From an uncultured Clostridia bacterium (GTDB lineage: Bacteria > Bacillota > Clostridia > Oscillospirales > CAG-272): 61,315 nucleotides of DNA. The stretch lies in the NCBI GenBank assembly GCA_904502015.1, contig CAJGEA010000001.1:1-61315 (forward strand), written 5' to 3'. This document shows, one piece after another, positions 26,343 to 32,797 of the stretch. Both the position numbers and the translations under genes were made by a program. The notes under the pieces are model-generated. The model ran no database searches. It was not told where the DNA came from and saw only the letters and a list, made by a program, of their open reading frames with translations. Positions within the stretch are counted from its first letter, which is position 1. Every line of letters starts with the position of its first letter.

Positions 26343-26941
26343 GATGCGTTCTCCTTTCCGACAAAGCATTTTTTGATCGACAAGGCCATGAGGCGCGTAA
26401 GTCGCGCCGCACCCTTGGTGGATGCCTTACATCCAAAGAAGGCAAATATGGAGAGTCCTGCACAGAAAACAGCAGTACCCAGAACGGCCATTCCGGAAGG
26501 AACGTGAGCGCCGCAGATAAAGCCAATTCCGCCAGCCAAACCGCCAACCGCGCAACTAACCAAGCCGGCAAATACAGCCCACAGAGACACGATGACAGAC
26601 CAAAGGGAGGCGTACAGCGATAGAATAACAGCGAACGCGGCAATCAGCAGGGAAAGCCATATCGGAGAACCGAGAGCAAGCAACACGATCTCCCACGCGT
26701 GAATCCTTCTTTTGGGCCTGATTCTTTGCTTGGCGAGCTTTATAAAGGGGGTGTCCTCGATGATCTGAGCCACAACCTCGTCCACCGTGCCGATTTCGCG
26801 CACGGCCTCCTCCTCGGTCAATCCCTCGTCTATCCGATCGTCGATCATTTCGGCGTAGAACGTCAGCCGTTCCTCAATGTCCTGCGGTGGCAATCCGCCC
26901 AGACGATCTTTCAGTTCTGCCAAAAATTCAGATTTACGCAT
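26339..26941 (-). CDS. DUF1700 family membrane protein
   Basis: A 200-residue protein. The N-terminal cytoplasmic part MRKSEFLAELKDRLGGLP then ERLTFYAEMIDDRIDEGL is the DUF1700/HAAS helical domain; residues about 85-170 hold three or four membrane helices. DUF1700 proteins pair with PadR regulators and DUF4097 proteins in Firmicutes, presumably carrying an envelope signal to the regulator. The start overlaps padR by 8 bp and the end overlaps the DUF4097 gene by 4 bp, so the three are tightly coupled. Confidence 0.88.
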   Translation of the reverse strand: MRKSEFLAELKDRLGGLPPQDIEERLTFYAEMIDDRIDEGLTEEEAVREIGTVDEVVAQIIEDTPFIKLAKQRIRPKRRIHAWEIVLLALGSPIWLSLLIAAFAVILSLYASLWSVIVSLWAVFAGLVSCAVGGLAGGIGFICGAHVPSGMAVLGTAVFCAGLSIFAFFGCKASTKGAARLTRLMALSIKKCFVGKENAS

Positions 26942-27254
26942 CTTTTTCGTCCCCCTTCGTCACAAATTGATAAATGGTCACCATCTCCTGCCACTCACTC
27001 TTGAATTCCTCGATGCGGCGGAGCCCCAAATCGGTGATGTGATAGTATTTCCGTAGTCGGCCGCCATGCTCGGCGGTGCGAACCGTCAGCATATCCGCGG
27101 CCTCCAGTCGCTTGAGAATGGTGTATAGCGTAGATTCCGACATCTCCAGATAAGGCTTCATATCCTTGATCATTTGGTAGCCGTAAGAATCCTCATTTTT
27201 GATGGTGGCCAGGACGCACACGTCCAGCAGCCCTCGTTTCATTTGAATATCCAT
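26934..27254 (-). CDS. PadR family transcriptional regulator
   Basis: A 106-residue winged-helix repressor. Seen: MKRGLLDVCVLATIKNEDSY, GYQMIKDM, SESTLYTILKRLEAADML and the wing with GGRLRKYYHIT, all typical of short PadR proteins. ATG 27254 follows GGGGAGG; in-frame extensions upstream run across the promoter and are not real. PadR regulators usually repress their own operon; here a palindrome lies over the -10. Confidence 0.93.
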   Translation of the reverse strand: MDIQMKRGLLDVCVLATIKNEDSYGYQMIKDMKPYLEMSESTLYTILKRLEAADMLTVRTAEHGGRLRKYYHITDLGLRRIEEFKSEWQEMVTIYQFVTKGDEKDA

Positions 27255-27278
27255 ACAATACCTCCCCTTGCGTAATAC

Positions 27279-27307
27279 ATCATACCACGAGGTATCGGCT
27301 TTGTCAA
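27279..27307 (-). promoter_or_regulatory. Promoter of the padR operon
   Basis: Minus-strand TTGACA (27302-27307), 17-bp spacer ending TGG, TATGAT (27279-27284), about 25 bp before padR. Confidence 0.8.
27282..27295. promoter_or_regulatory. Candidate PadR operator
   Basis: ATACC-ACGA-GGTAT is a perfect 5+5 palindrome with a 4-bp centre. It overlaps the -10 and the adjacent spacer of the padR promoter. ATAC...GTAT arms resemble known PadR-family sites, so autorepression is inferred. Confidence 0.5.
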
Positions 27308-27350
27308 GAGGTTTTGCAAAGATTTTCAAAAAAAGATCGTACCAAAAGCC

Positions 27351-27379
27351 TTGACGCATCCACGGAAACATGCTATACT
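27351..27379 (+). promoter_or_regulatory. Promoter of the sulfatase-like lipoprotein gene
   Basis: TTGACG (27351-27356), 17-bp spacer, TATACT (27374-27379) preceded by TGC. It is divergent from the padR promoter, 44 bp away. Confidence 0.75.
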
Positions 27380-27440
27380 TATTTTAAAACATACAAAGGA
27401 AAAAGGCAGGAAACTCACATCCCGCCGTAACCAAGAAAAT

Positions 27441-28766
27441 ATGAGAAAAAATATACGCATTTTCATTGGCATAGCAGCCATACTTTGCCTCACGCTTCTG
27501 CCGGTCAGTTGCGGTGTGAGTAATTTGCCTATAGATCCCAGCGGAGAAACCGCTGCCTCGACGAATGGTGCCGAAACCGACACATCGACAGAACGGAACA
27601 CCGATCAGGACGATACGGATCATACAGATGTCACTGATCAGACGGATCTGGTAACCACCGAGAAGGAATCCACAAAGGAAGATCTGTTTGATTTGCCCAC
27701 TCCGTCGGGGGATTATCTGCTGACCTACGAGAATCTGGGCGTGCTGGGTTCTGAAAACAACATCGTATATTTTGTCATTGACCGCTTTGACTGGGAATAT
27801 TACGTATGGGCAAGAGAAAAAGCCCCCGAAATATTCCACAATCTCGATAGCGGCGGCTTCACCTATTACGATGATGCCATTTCTCTGTATCCCAGAACCT
27901 TCCCAAGCATCGCATATATGGTCACGGGCGCAGAGAACGATTTTTCTCAAACCTGTGAAGACTATTTTGCGTCGGCGTACGGACGGTCCGAATTTATGCG
28001 GCAGCTTTATCGTGAGGGTTACACCGTCAATATATACACAGACGAAGAATACGGCTACATAAACGCCGCCTATATGGCAAACTACACCGCCAACGCCAAG
28101 CCGGCAGGGAACGACCAAGCCACGTATAGCACGGATATGCGTGACATTTACAACCATTTGACGCAAAACGGCATAAGCATCGGCGAAAGCAAGAAAAGCT
28201 ACGCTTTCATCCACCTGTCGGGCACGCATCTGCCGCTGCTGTATGATGAGAATTTTGACTCCCTGCCTGAGGATGACGCCGAAAGGTGGGATTCGACGCT
28301 GGGTATGAAGCAAAGCTTTGCTATCATTAACTACTATATCGACGAAATGAAACGGCTTGGTGTATATGACAACGCCACCATCATCATAACGGGGGATCAC
28401 CCCTCCATCGGCTCGGATAGCGACGTTCCGCTTCGCTGGGCTCACGTAACGCCGCTGTTCGTCAAGCCATCCTCTAACGCGGACGGAGCTTTGCAGGTAT
28501 CGAGTGCCCCCGTCACCCATGCTGATATTTTCCCCACCATCCTCCAAAGTGAAGGGATCGCGAGCGGAATGGATTTCGGAAGATCCCTCTTTGAAATTAC
28601 CGAAGACGAGAACAGGGAACGGCTGTATTATTTCCAGAAATATGATAAAATTGACGGCCGAACTAACTACGAGATGGTGGTATTTGCCATCAACGGCAAG
28701 GCCGCCGATTACAAAAACTGGGAGATCCGCGAGCGGTATTATCTCGGAAAGAGTATTTACGGTTAA
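27441..28766 (+). CDS. Putative lipoprotein of the sulfatase/alkaline phosphatase superfamily
   Basis: A 441-residue protein with a signal peptide and lipobox-like PVSC (Cys 24), an acidic Thr/Asp-rich linker (about 35-85) and a sulfatase-like domain: NNIVYFVIDRFDW at its start, YPRTFPSIAYMVTG where the catalytic Thr/Ser would lie, LSGTHLPLLYDE and the metal-binding IIITGDHPSIGSD. The lack of a Cys-x-P-x-R motif speaks against a true sulfatase; a phosphatase, phosphoglycerol or phosphoethanolamine-type hydrolase acting at the membrane surface is more likely. The usual multi-helix anchor of LtaS-type transferases is absent. The ribosome site before ATG 27441 is weak. It is divergent from the padR operon. 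Confidence 0.75.
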   Translation: MRKNIRIFIGIAAILCLTLLPVSCGVSNLPIDPSGETAASTNGAETDTSTERNTDQDDTDHTDVTDQTDLVTTEKESTKEDLFDLPTPSGDYLLTYENLGVLGSENNIVYFVIDRFDWEYYVWAREKAPEIFHNLDSGGFTYYDDAISLYPRTFPSIAYMVTGAENDFSQTCEDYFASAYGRSEFMRQLYREGYTVNIYTDEEYGYINAAYMANYTANAKPAGNDQATYSTDMRDIYNHLTQNGISIGESKKSYAFIHLSGTHLPLLYDENFDSLPEDDAERWDSTLGMKQSFAIINYYIDEMKRLGVYDNATIIITGDHPSIGSDSDVPLRWAHVTPLFVKPSSNADGALQVSSAPVTHADIFPTILQSEGIASGMDFGRSLFEITEDENRERLYYFQKYDKIDGRTNYEMVVFAINGKAADYKNWEIRERYYLGKSIYG

Positions 28767-28778
28767 GGAGTTATCAAT

Positions 28779-29294
28779 ATGTCAAAGATTTTGATTGTTG
28801 TAGATATGCAGAACGATTTTATTGACGGTGCGCTTGGAACCAAAGAAGCCGTTGCGATCGTACCGTATGTAAAAAATGTAATCGAAAATTTTGATGGCAA
28901 GGTGTTCTTTACGAGAGACACGCATTTTGAGAATTATTTGCAAACGCAAGAAGGCATGAATCTGCCTGTGCCGCATTGTATCAAAGGAACGGACGGCTGG
29001 CAGATACGCGCAGAACTTGACGCGCTTCGTACCACAGACGCCATAGATAAGCTCACCTTCGGCTCGTCCGATTTGATTGAGGTTTTGAAAAAGGAAACGG
29101 ACATAGAGAGCATCACCTTTGTTGGACTTTGCACCGATATCTGCGTGATATCCAATGCCATGGTCGTTAAGGTGTTCTATCCTGAAATCCCGTTGATCGT
29201 TGATGCCAAGGCCTGCGCGGGTGTAACGCCCGAAAGCCACAAACGCGCCTTGGAGGCAATGAAAATATGTCAGATTAAGGTGATAAACGAGTAA
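28779..29294 (+). CDS. Isochorismatase-family cysteine hydrolase (nicotinamidase-like)
   Basis: A 171-residue soluble hydrolase. Seen: ILIVVDMQNDFIDGALGT with catalytic Asp 9, FFTRDTH metal-binding residues, Lys 91 in IDKLTFGS, and the nucleophile Cys 122 in FVGLCTDICVISNA. The spacing and metal residues fit nicotinamidases (PncA-like), but the substrate is not proven. AAGGAG precedes ATG 28779, 12 bp after the lipoprotein gene, so they probably share the promoter at 27351. Confidence 0.85.
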   Translation: MSKILIVVDMQNDFIDGALGTKEAVAIVPYVKNVIENFDGKVFFTRDTHFENYLQTQEGMNLPVPHCIKGTDGWQIRAELDALRTTDAIDKLTFGSSDLIEVLKKETDIESITFVGLCTDICVISNAMVVKVFYPEIPLIVDAKACAGVTPESHKRALEAMKICQIKVINE

Positions 29295-29322
29295 AAATAT
29301 CACATTCTTGCATGGGCAGAAA

Positions 29323-29360
29323 GAGAAGGGGGGATTCGAACCCCGCTCGGCGCAGCCAAG
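29323..29360 (-). pseudogene. Truncated tRNA remnant, 3' half of a type II tRNA
   Basis: On the minus strand CTTGG-CTGCG-CCGAG can form a long variable arm; it is followed by a T-arm with loop TTCGAAT and an acceptor-like CCTTCTC. The anticodon and D arms are missing. The sequence differs clearly from the nearby tRNA-Ser(CGA), so it came from another Ser or Leu tRNA. Confidence 0.5.
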
Positions 29361-29454
29361 CATCAAGCTGCGTTCCGCTTCGCTATGTGAATAGAAATCT
29401 ATTAGTTATGTGGCAATTTGAACGAGGCTTCTCCTACCTTCACTCTACTAACGC

Positions 29455-29492
29455 AACGCAAAAGGGACACCACTCGGTGTCCCTTTTGCGTT
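29455..29492. terminator. Perfect 17-bp hairpin (terminator-like)
   Basis: AACGCAAAAGGGACACC (29455-29471) and GGTGTCCCTTTTGCGTT (29476-29492) pair perfectly around a 4-nt loop. It could end the isochorismatase transcript or be a decayed copy of the tRNA-Ser terminator, with which it shares AAAGGGAC/GTCCCTTT. Confidence 0.6.
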
Positions 29493-29536
29493 GGCGGAGC
29501 GGGTAGGGCGTAAAACAACCCTATATGTAAAAGTGT

Positions 29537-29564
29537 AGAGTGAAGAGTGAAAAGTGAAGAGTGA
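29537..29564. repeat. Heptamer tandem repeat
   Basis: Four adjacent 7-mers: AGAGTGA, AGAGTGA, AAAGTGA, AGAGTGA. Low-complexity, no coding potential. Confidence 0.7.
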
Positions 29565-29570
29565 AAAAGT

Positions 29571-29605
29571 AAAGGGACTAAAACGAGAATCGTTTTAGTC
29601 CCTTT
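29571..29605 (-). terminator. Terminator of tRNA-Ser
   Basis: AAAGGGACTAAAACGA (29571-29586) and TCGTTTTAGTCCCTTT (29590-29605) form a perfect 16-bp stem with a 3-nt loop. On the minus strand it begins right after the tRNA CCA and is followed by TTTACTTTTT. Confidence 0.75.
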
Positions 29606-29606
29606 T

Positions 29607-29695
29607 TGGCGGAGAGAGAGGGATTCGAACCCTCGTGTGCGTTAGCACAAACTGATTTCGAGTCAGCCCCGTTATGACCACTTCGATATCTCTCC
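29607..29695 (-). tRNA. tRNA-Ser(CGA)
   Basis: The minus strand folds into a complete type II tRNA of 89 nt with encoded CCA. Acceptor GGAGAGA (from 29695) pairs with TCTCTCC (29611-29617); the anticodon loop is CT-CGA-AA within stem GCTGA/TCAGT; the long variable arm is TGTGC/GCACA; the T-arm reads GAGGG-TTCGAAT-CCCTC. Anticodon CGA reads UCG. It is transcribed from 29835-29863 and ends at the hairpin 29571-29605. Confidence 0.95.
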
Positions 29696-29712
29696 GTATT
29701 AAATTGTAGAAA

Positions 29713-29794
29713 AAACATCGACTCAAAATCAGACTGATTCCGAGGTCAGCATGTGTTGCAAGCAACACGTTTATGGCCACTTCGATATCTCTCC
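29713..29794 (-). pseudogene. Rearranged partial tRNA-Ser copy in the tRNA leader
   Basis: The minus strand begins GGAGAGATATCGAAGTGG then CCATAA, nearly identical to the start of the intact tRNA 99 bp away. A GTGTTGC/GCAACAC hairpin then replaces the D/anticodon junction, an anticodon-arm-like GCTGA...TCAGT follows, and then an inverted anticodon-arm copy. The variable arm, T-arm and acceptor 3' strand are missing, so it is not a functional tRNA. Confidence 0.65.
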
Positions 29795-29834
29795 GTATGA
29801 AATTGTAGTTTGGATATCTCTCCAAACGCATGAT

Positions 29835-29863
29835 ATTATACCACACTTCCTTCAAAAAAGCAA
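29835..29863 (-). promoter_or_regulatory. Promoter of the tRNA-Ser locus
   Basis: Minus-strand TTGCTT (29858-29863), 17-bp spacer ending TGTGG, TATAAT (29835-29840). The pseudo-tRNA would be the leader of the transcript. Confidence 0.65.
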
Positions 29864-29962
29864 TACCTTTTTTGAAAAAACTTTTCAAAAAGGGAAATAT
29901 TCTATCATCATTTTTCTGTATGTTCTATTGCAAACTTCAACATCCAAAATAATCGAATTGAA

Positions 29963-29991
29963 TTGACAAGATCACTGGCATATGGTATAAT
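29963..29991 (+). promoter_or_regulatory. Promoter of the pseudouridine synthase/GH1 operon
   Basis: Perfect TTGACA (29963-29968), 17-bp spacer ending TGG, perfect TATAAT (29986-29991). Confidence 0.85.
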
Positions 29992-30023
29992 ATCACCGTA
30001 TTATGAGGGAAGGGGAAGGGTGC

Positions 30024-30692
30024 ATGGAAATACTGTACAGTGACGAGCATCTGGTTTTTATCTCCAAGCAGCAGGGCGTTCCGTCCCAGCCCGATCCGTC
30101 GGGGCAACGCGATGTTCTCACCATTCTGGCGGAGCAATTTAGGACGGTTTACCCCATCCACCGTCTGGATACCCCGACGGGCGGCGTGATGGTGTTTGGG
30201 CGCACCCCCAAGGCCGCGGCCGCGCTGTGTGCTATGGTACAGGATCACGAGGCTTTTGTCAAGGAATATCTCGCCGTCCTGCCCGCGCGTCCCGATTTCC
30301 CCGAGGGTGAACTTTGCGACCGCCTTTACCATGACCGCCACGCCAATCGCGCTTTCGTAGTGGACAACAAGAGCAACCGAAAGGGAACCAAAGAGGCGCG
30401 GCTTACCTACCGCATTCTTGCCGAGGCAGAGAACGGCCAAACGTTGGTTTGCGTTCGTCTGCATACAGGGCGCACTCACCAGATCCGCGTACAGTTCGCA
30501 TCCCGCAGTTTCCCCTTGATTGGGGACGGCAAGTATGGAAGCCGGATAAAATCCGCGCATCTGGCGCTGTGGTCGTATTCCATCTCGTGCGAGCATCCAA
30601 TCACGCATAAAAAACTGCATATCGTTTCTCCTCCGCCGAAAACCGAAGACCTATGGAATCGGTTTTCGTGGAAAACATTATCAAACGATTGA
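30024..30692 (+). CDS. RluA-family pseudouridine synthase
   Basis: A 222-residue RNA-modifying enzyme. Seen: the catalytic HRLDTPTGGVMVFGRT (Asp 49) and the C-terminal LHTGRTHQIRVQFA and GDGKYGS motifs of the RluA family. It lacks an S4 RNA-binding domain and is shorter than RluD. The RNA target is unknown. ATG 30024 was chosen because GGAAGGGG (30007-30014) precedes it; the ATG at 30003 has no ribosome site. Confidence 0.88.
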   Translation: MEILYSDEHLVFISKQQGVPSQPDPSGQRDVLTILAEQFRTVYPIHRLDTPTGGVMVFGRTPKAAAALCAMVQDHEAFVKEYLAVLPARPDFPEGELCDRLYHDRHANRAFVVDNKSNRKGTKEARLTYRILAEAENGQTLVCVRLHTGRTHQIRVQFASRSFPLIGDGKYGSRIKSAHLALWSYSISCEHPITHKKLHIVSPPPKTEDLWNRFSWKTLSND

Positions 30693-30704
30693 AAGGAGCC
30701 TAAA

Positions 30705-32042
30705 ATGGCATTTCCGAGTAATTTTATATGGGGCGTTTCTACCAGCGCGGGCCAGATTGAGGGCGGCGCCTATGATGATGGCCGCACCGCATCCATTTGG
30801 GACACGTTTGCGCAGAAGGAAGGCAAAATTTTTGGCGGACATACTCCGACCGTCGCCTGCGACAGCTATCACCGCTTCTTTGATCGGGATATCCACAATC
30901 TGCTGGGACTTGGAGTCAACTCCTACCGTATGTCCATCTCCTGGTCACGCGTGCTACCTAACGGCATCGGGCAGTTGAATGACAAGGGCATGGATTACTA
31001 CAAGCGCGTTTTTGAAGCCCTCAATACAAACGGCATTTCCCCTAATGTCACCCTCTACCATTGGGATCTGCCACAGGTATTGGAAGAGAAGGGCGGATGG
31101 GCCAACCGCGAAAGCATTGAGTGGTTCGGCGAGTACGCGCACAAGATGTTCTCGTCATTTGGCGACGTGGTTCCCATGTGGTCCACCATCAATGAGCCCA
31201 TCGCCACCTATATCGGCTACGCGCACGGCGCATTTGCTCCCGGGCATACCGATGAAAAGCTCGGCAACCAGGCGCGCCACAACATTCTGGTCGCACACGG
31301 TAAGGGTGTTGAGGCATTCCGTGCCGTAGGTCCTGCCCACTCCAAAGTCGGTGTTGTCATTGACATCTGGAAGCGCCACGCGCTGACCGACTCCCCCGAG
31401 GATCGCGCCCTCGTGATGGATCAGGACGAACGCAACTGGAAGTTCTACTGCGATCCCATTCTCGCGGGCCGTTACAGCGATTATCTGCTGGAGCATCTGG
31501 AGAGGGAAGGCACCTTGATGCACATGGAGCCCCACGATTTCGAGTTGACCTCTCAGCCTATTGATTTCTTTGGCCTGAATGTCTACAACCGCGTTATGGT
31601 CAGCCAGAACCAACAGGCGCTTGCGGACTTCTCGCAGGGCGGCAACTTCATGAACAACCGTTCTGAATACTATCCCAAGGCCGTGTACGATGCCATTCAC
31701 CTTCTACACGATCTCTACCACATCAACTGCCCCATTTACGTAACCGAAAACGGAACCTATTTTGAGGGCGACGAGCCCGTCGGTCCCTCAGGCATGATCG
31801 AGGACGATGACCGCATCCGTTATGTCAAGGGCTTCCTTGAATGGCTGGAACGGGCAGTTGACGAGGGCTTTGACGTCCGTGGCTACTATTTGTGGAGCCT
31901 GATGGACAATTTCGAGTGGCCCGCAGGCTATAACTCTCATTTCGGTATCATGTCTACCGATTTTGAAAACGGAACCACTACCTGGAAAAAGAGCGCATAT
32001 TTCTATCGCGACTTCATCAATTCAATACGTAACGGGAGATAA
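30705..32042 (+). CDS. Glycoside hydrolase family 1 beta-glucosidase
   Basis: A 445-residue TIM-barrel enzyme. Seen: the N-terminal FPSNFIWGVSTSAGQIEGG signature, acid/base Glu in STINEPIATYIGYAHG near 164, nucleophile Glu in IYVTENGTYFEGD near 347 and the C-terminal YYLWSLMDNFEWPAGY signature. Family members hydrolyse beta-glucosides in the cytoplasm; 6-phospho activity cannot be excluded, although no PTS genes are adjacent. AAAGGAG precedes ATG 30705, 12 bp after the pseudouridine synthase gene. Confidence 0.93.
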   Translation: MAFPSNFIWGVSTSAGQIEGGAYDDGRTASIWDTFAQKEGKIFGGHTPTVACDSYHRFFDRDIHNLLGLGVNSYRMSISWSRVLPNGIGQLNDKGMDYYKRVFEALNTNGISPNVTLYHWDLPQVLEEKGGWANRESIEWFGEYAHKMFSSFGDVVPMWSTINEPIATYIGYAHGAFAPGHTDEKLGNQARHNILVAHGKGVEAFRAVGPAHSKVGVVIDIWKRHALTDSPEDRALVMDQDERNWKFYCDPILAGRYSDYLLEHLEREGTLMHMEPHDFELTSQPIDFFGLNVYNRVMVSQNQQALADFSQGGNFMNNRSEYYPKAVYDAIHLLHDLYHINCPIYVTENGTYFEGDEPVGPSGMIEDDDRIRYVKGFLEWLERAVDEGFDVRGYYLWSLMDNFEWPAGYNSHFGIMSTDFENGTTTWKKSAYFYRDFINSIRNGR

Positions 32043-32047
32043 TAAGC

Positions 32048-32749
32048 ATGGCACAATTTACACTCGCTTCCTTTAACATTTGCTCGGCTCATTTCATGGA
32101 GCAAACGTACACCGAAAAAAATCTCCATCGCCTTGCCGATATGATTGCCCAGAGCGGCGCCGACGTTGTAGCACTTCAAGAAGTGGATCGCGGCGCAAAC
32201 CGTTCGGGCGGCGTGGACATGGCGGCACGCCTTTCCGAGCTTTCGGGGCTTCCTCACCATTACTTCATCAAGATCCGTGATTTTCAGGGCGGCGAATACG
32301 GCACGGCCATCCTCTCCCGCTATCCCATCGTCGAGAGCCAAACTCTCAATTTTCCCGTTCAGATTGCCACGCAGGGCACGTCCTGCGGTTGGGTCAAGCT
32401 GGATGTGGAGGGGGAAAGCGTAACCGTATTCAACACCCATCTGTCGGTGGAGAGCGAGGAGGCCAACACCGAAACCCTTTGCTGCTTTGGCGACATTCTC
32501 AAGGACTATCTCGCAAACCATGACGGAGGATGCCTGGCGTGCGGTGATTTCAACACGCTTCCCACCAAGGTCGCCCAGTACTTGCCGTGGATGCATCGCG
32601 CCCACGACGGTCTTGTAACCTTCGCTGACCGTTCCATTGACCATATTGTTTACGCCGATCCCATTCAGGTCAGCAACGCGCGCACCATGAATACGCAGGT
32701 GGATCGAGTAACCGACCACAATATGCTGCTGGTAGATGTAACCGTATAA
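32048..32749 (+). CDS. Endonuclease/exonuclease/phosphatase (EEP) family protein
   Basis: A 233-residue EEP-fold hydrolase. Seen: LASFNICSAHFM (Asn), VVALQEVDRGANRSGG (metal Glu), NTHLSVES, LACGDFNTLP and SIDHIVYAD then DRVTDHNMLLVDV (catalytic His). No signal peptide. Substrates of such orphan members range from DNA to phospholipid headgroups; its place after a GH1 gene (5 bp gap, GGGAG site) does not decide this. Confidence 0.85.
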   Translation: MAQFTLASFNICSAHFMEQTYTEKNLHRLADMIAQSGADVVALQEVDRGANRSGGVDMAARLSELSGLPHHYFIKIRDFQGGEYGTAILSRYPIVESQTLNFPVQIATQGTSCGWVKLDVEGESVTVFNTHLSVESEEANTETLCCFGDILKDYLANHDGGCLACGDFNTLPTKVAQYLPWMHRAHDGLVTFADRSIDHIVYADPIQVSNARTMNTQVDRVTDHNMLLVDVTV

Positions 32750-32753
32750 TACA

Positions 32754-32790
32754 AATCCCCATTCCGGCCTTGCGGTACGGAATGGGGATT
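32754..32790. terminator. Bidirectional terminator between EEP gene and purA
   Basis: AATCCCCATTCCG (32754-32766) and CGGAATGGGGATT (32778-32790) form a perfect 13-bp stem; T-rich flanks on both sides serve both convergent genes. Confidence 0.85.
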
Positions 32791-32797
32791 TTAATTG

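Larger units (their letters stand above)
29295..30023. other. 729-bp gap holding one tRNA gene and decayed tRNA/terminator copies
   Basis: No protein gene is visible. In order: a type II tRNA 3' fragment (29323-29360), a perfect hairpin (29455-29492) abutted by TGGCGGAG that copies the tRNA-Ser 3' junction, heptamer repeats (29537-29564), a hairpin (29571-29605), intact tRNA-Ser (29607-29695), a rearranged tRNA-Ser 5' half (29713-29794), a GATATCTCTCC scrap (29813-29823), the tRNA promoter (29835-29863) and the promoter of the next operon. Confidence 0.65.

Noticed and set aside
27441..28766. Assignment as arylsulfatase or lipoteichoic acid synthase
   Set aside because: No CxPxR sulfatase motif and no multi-helix membrane part; only the superfamily can be supported.
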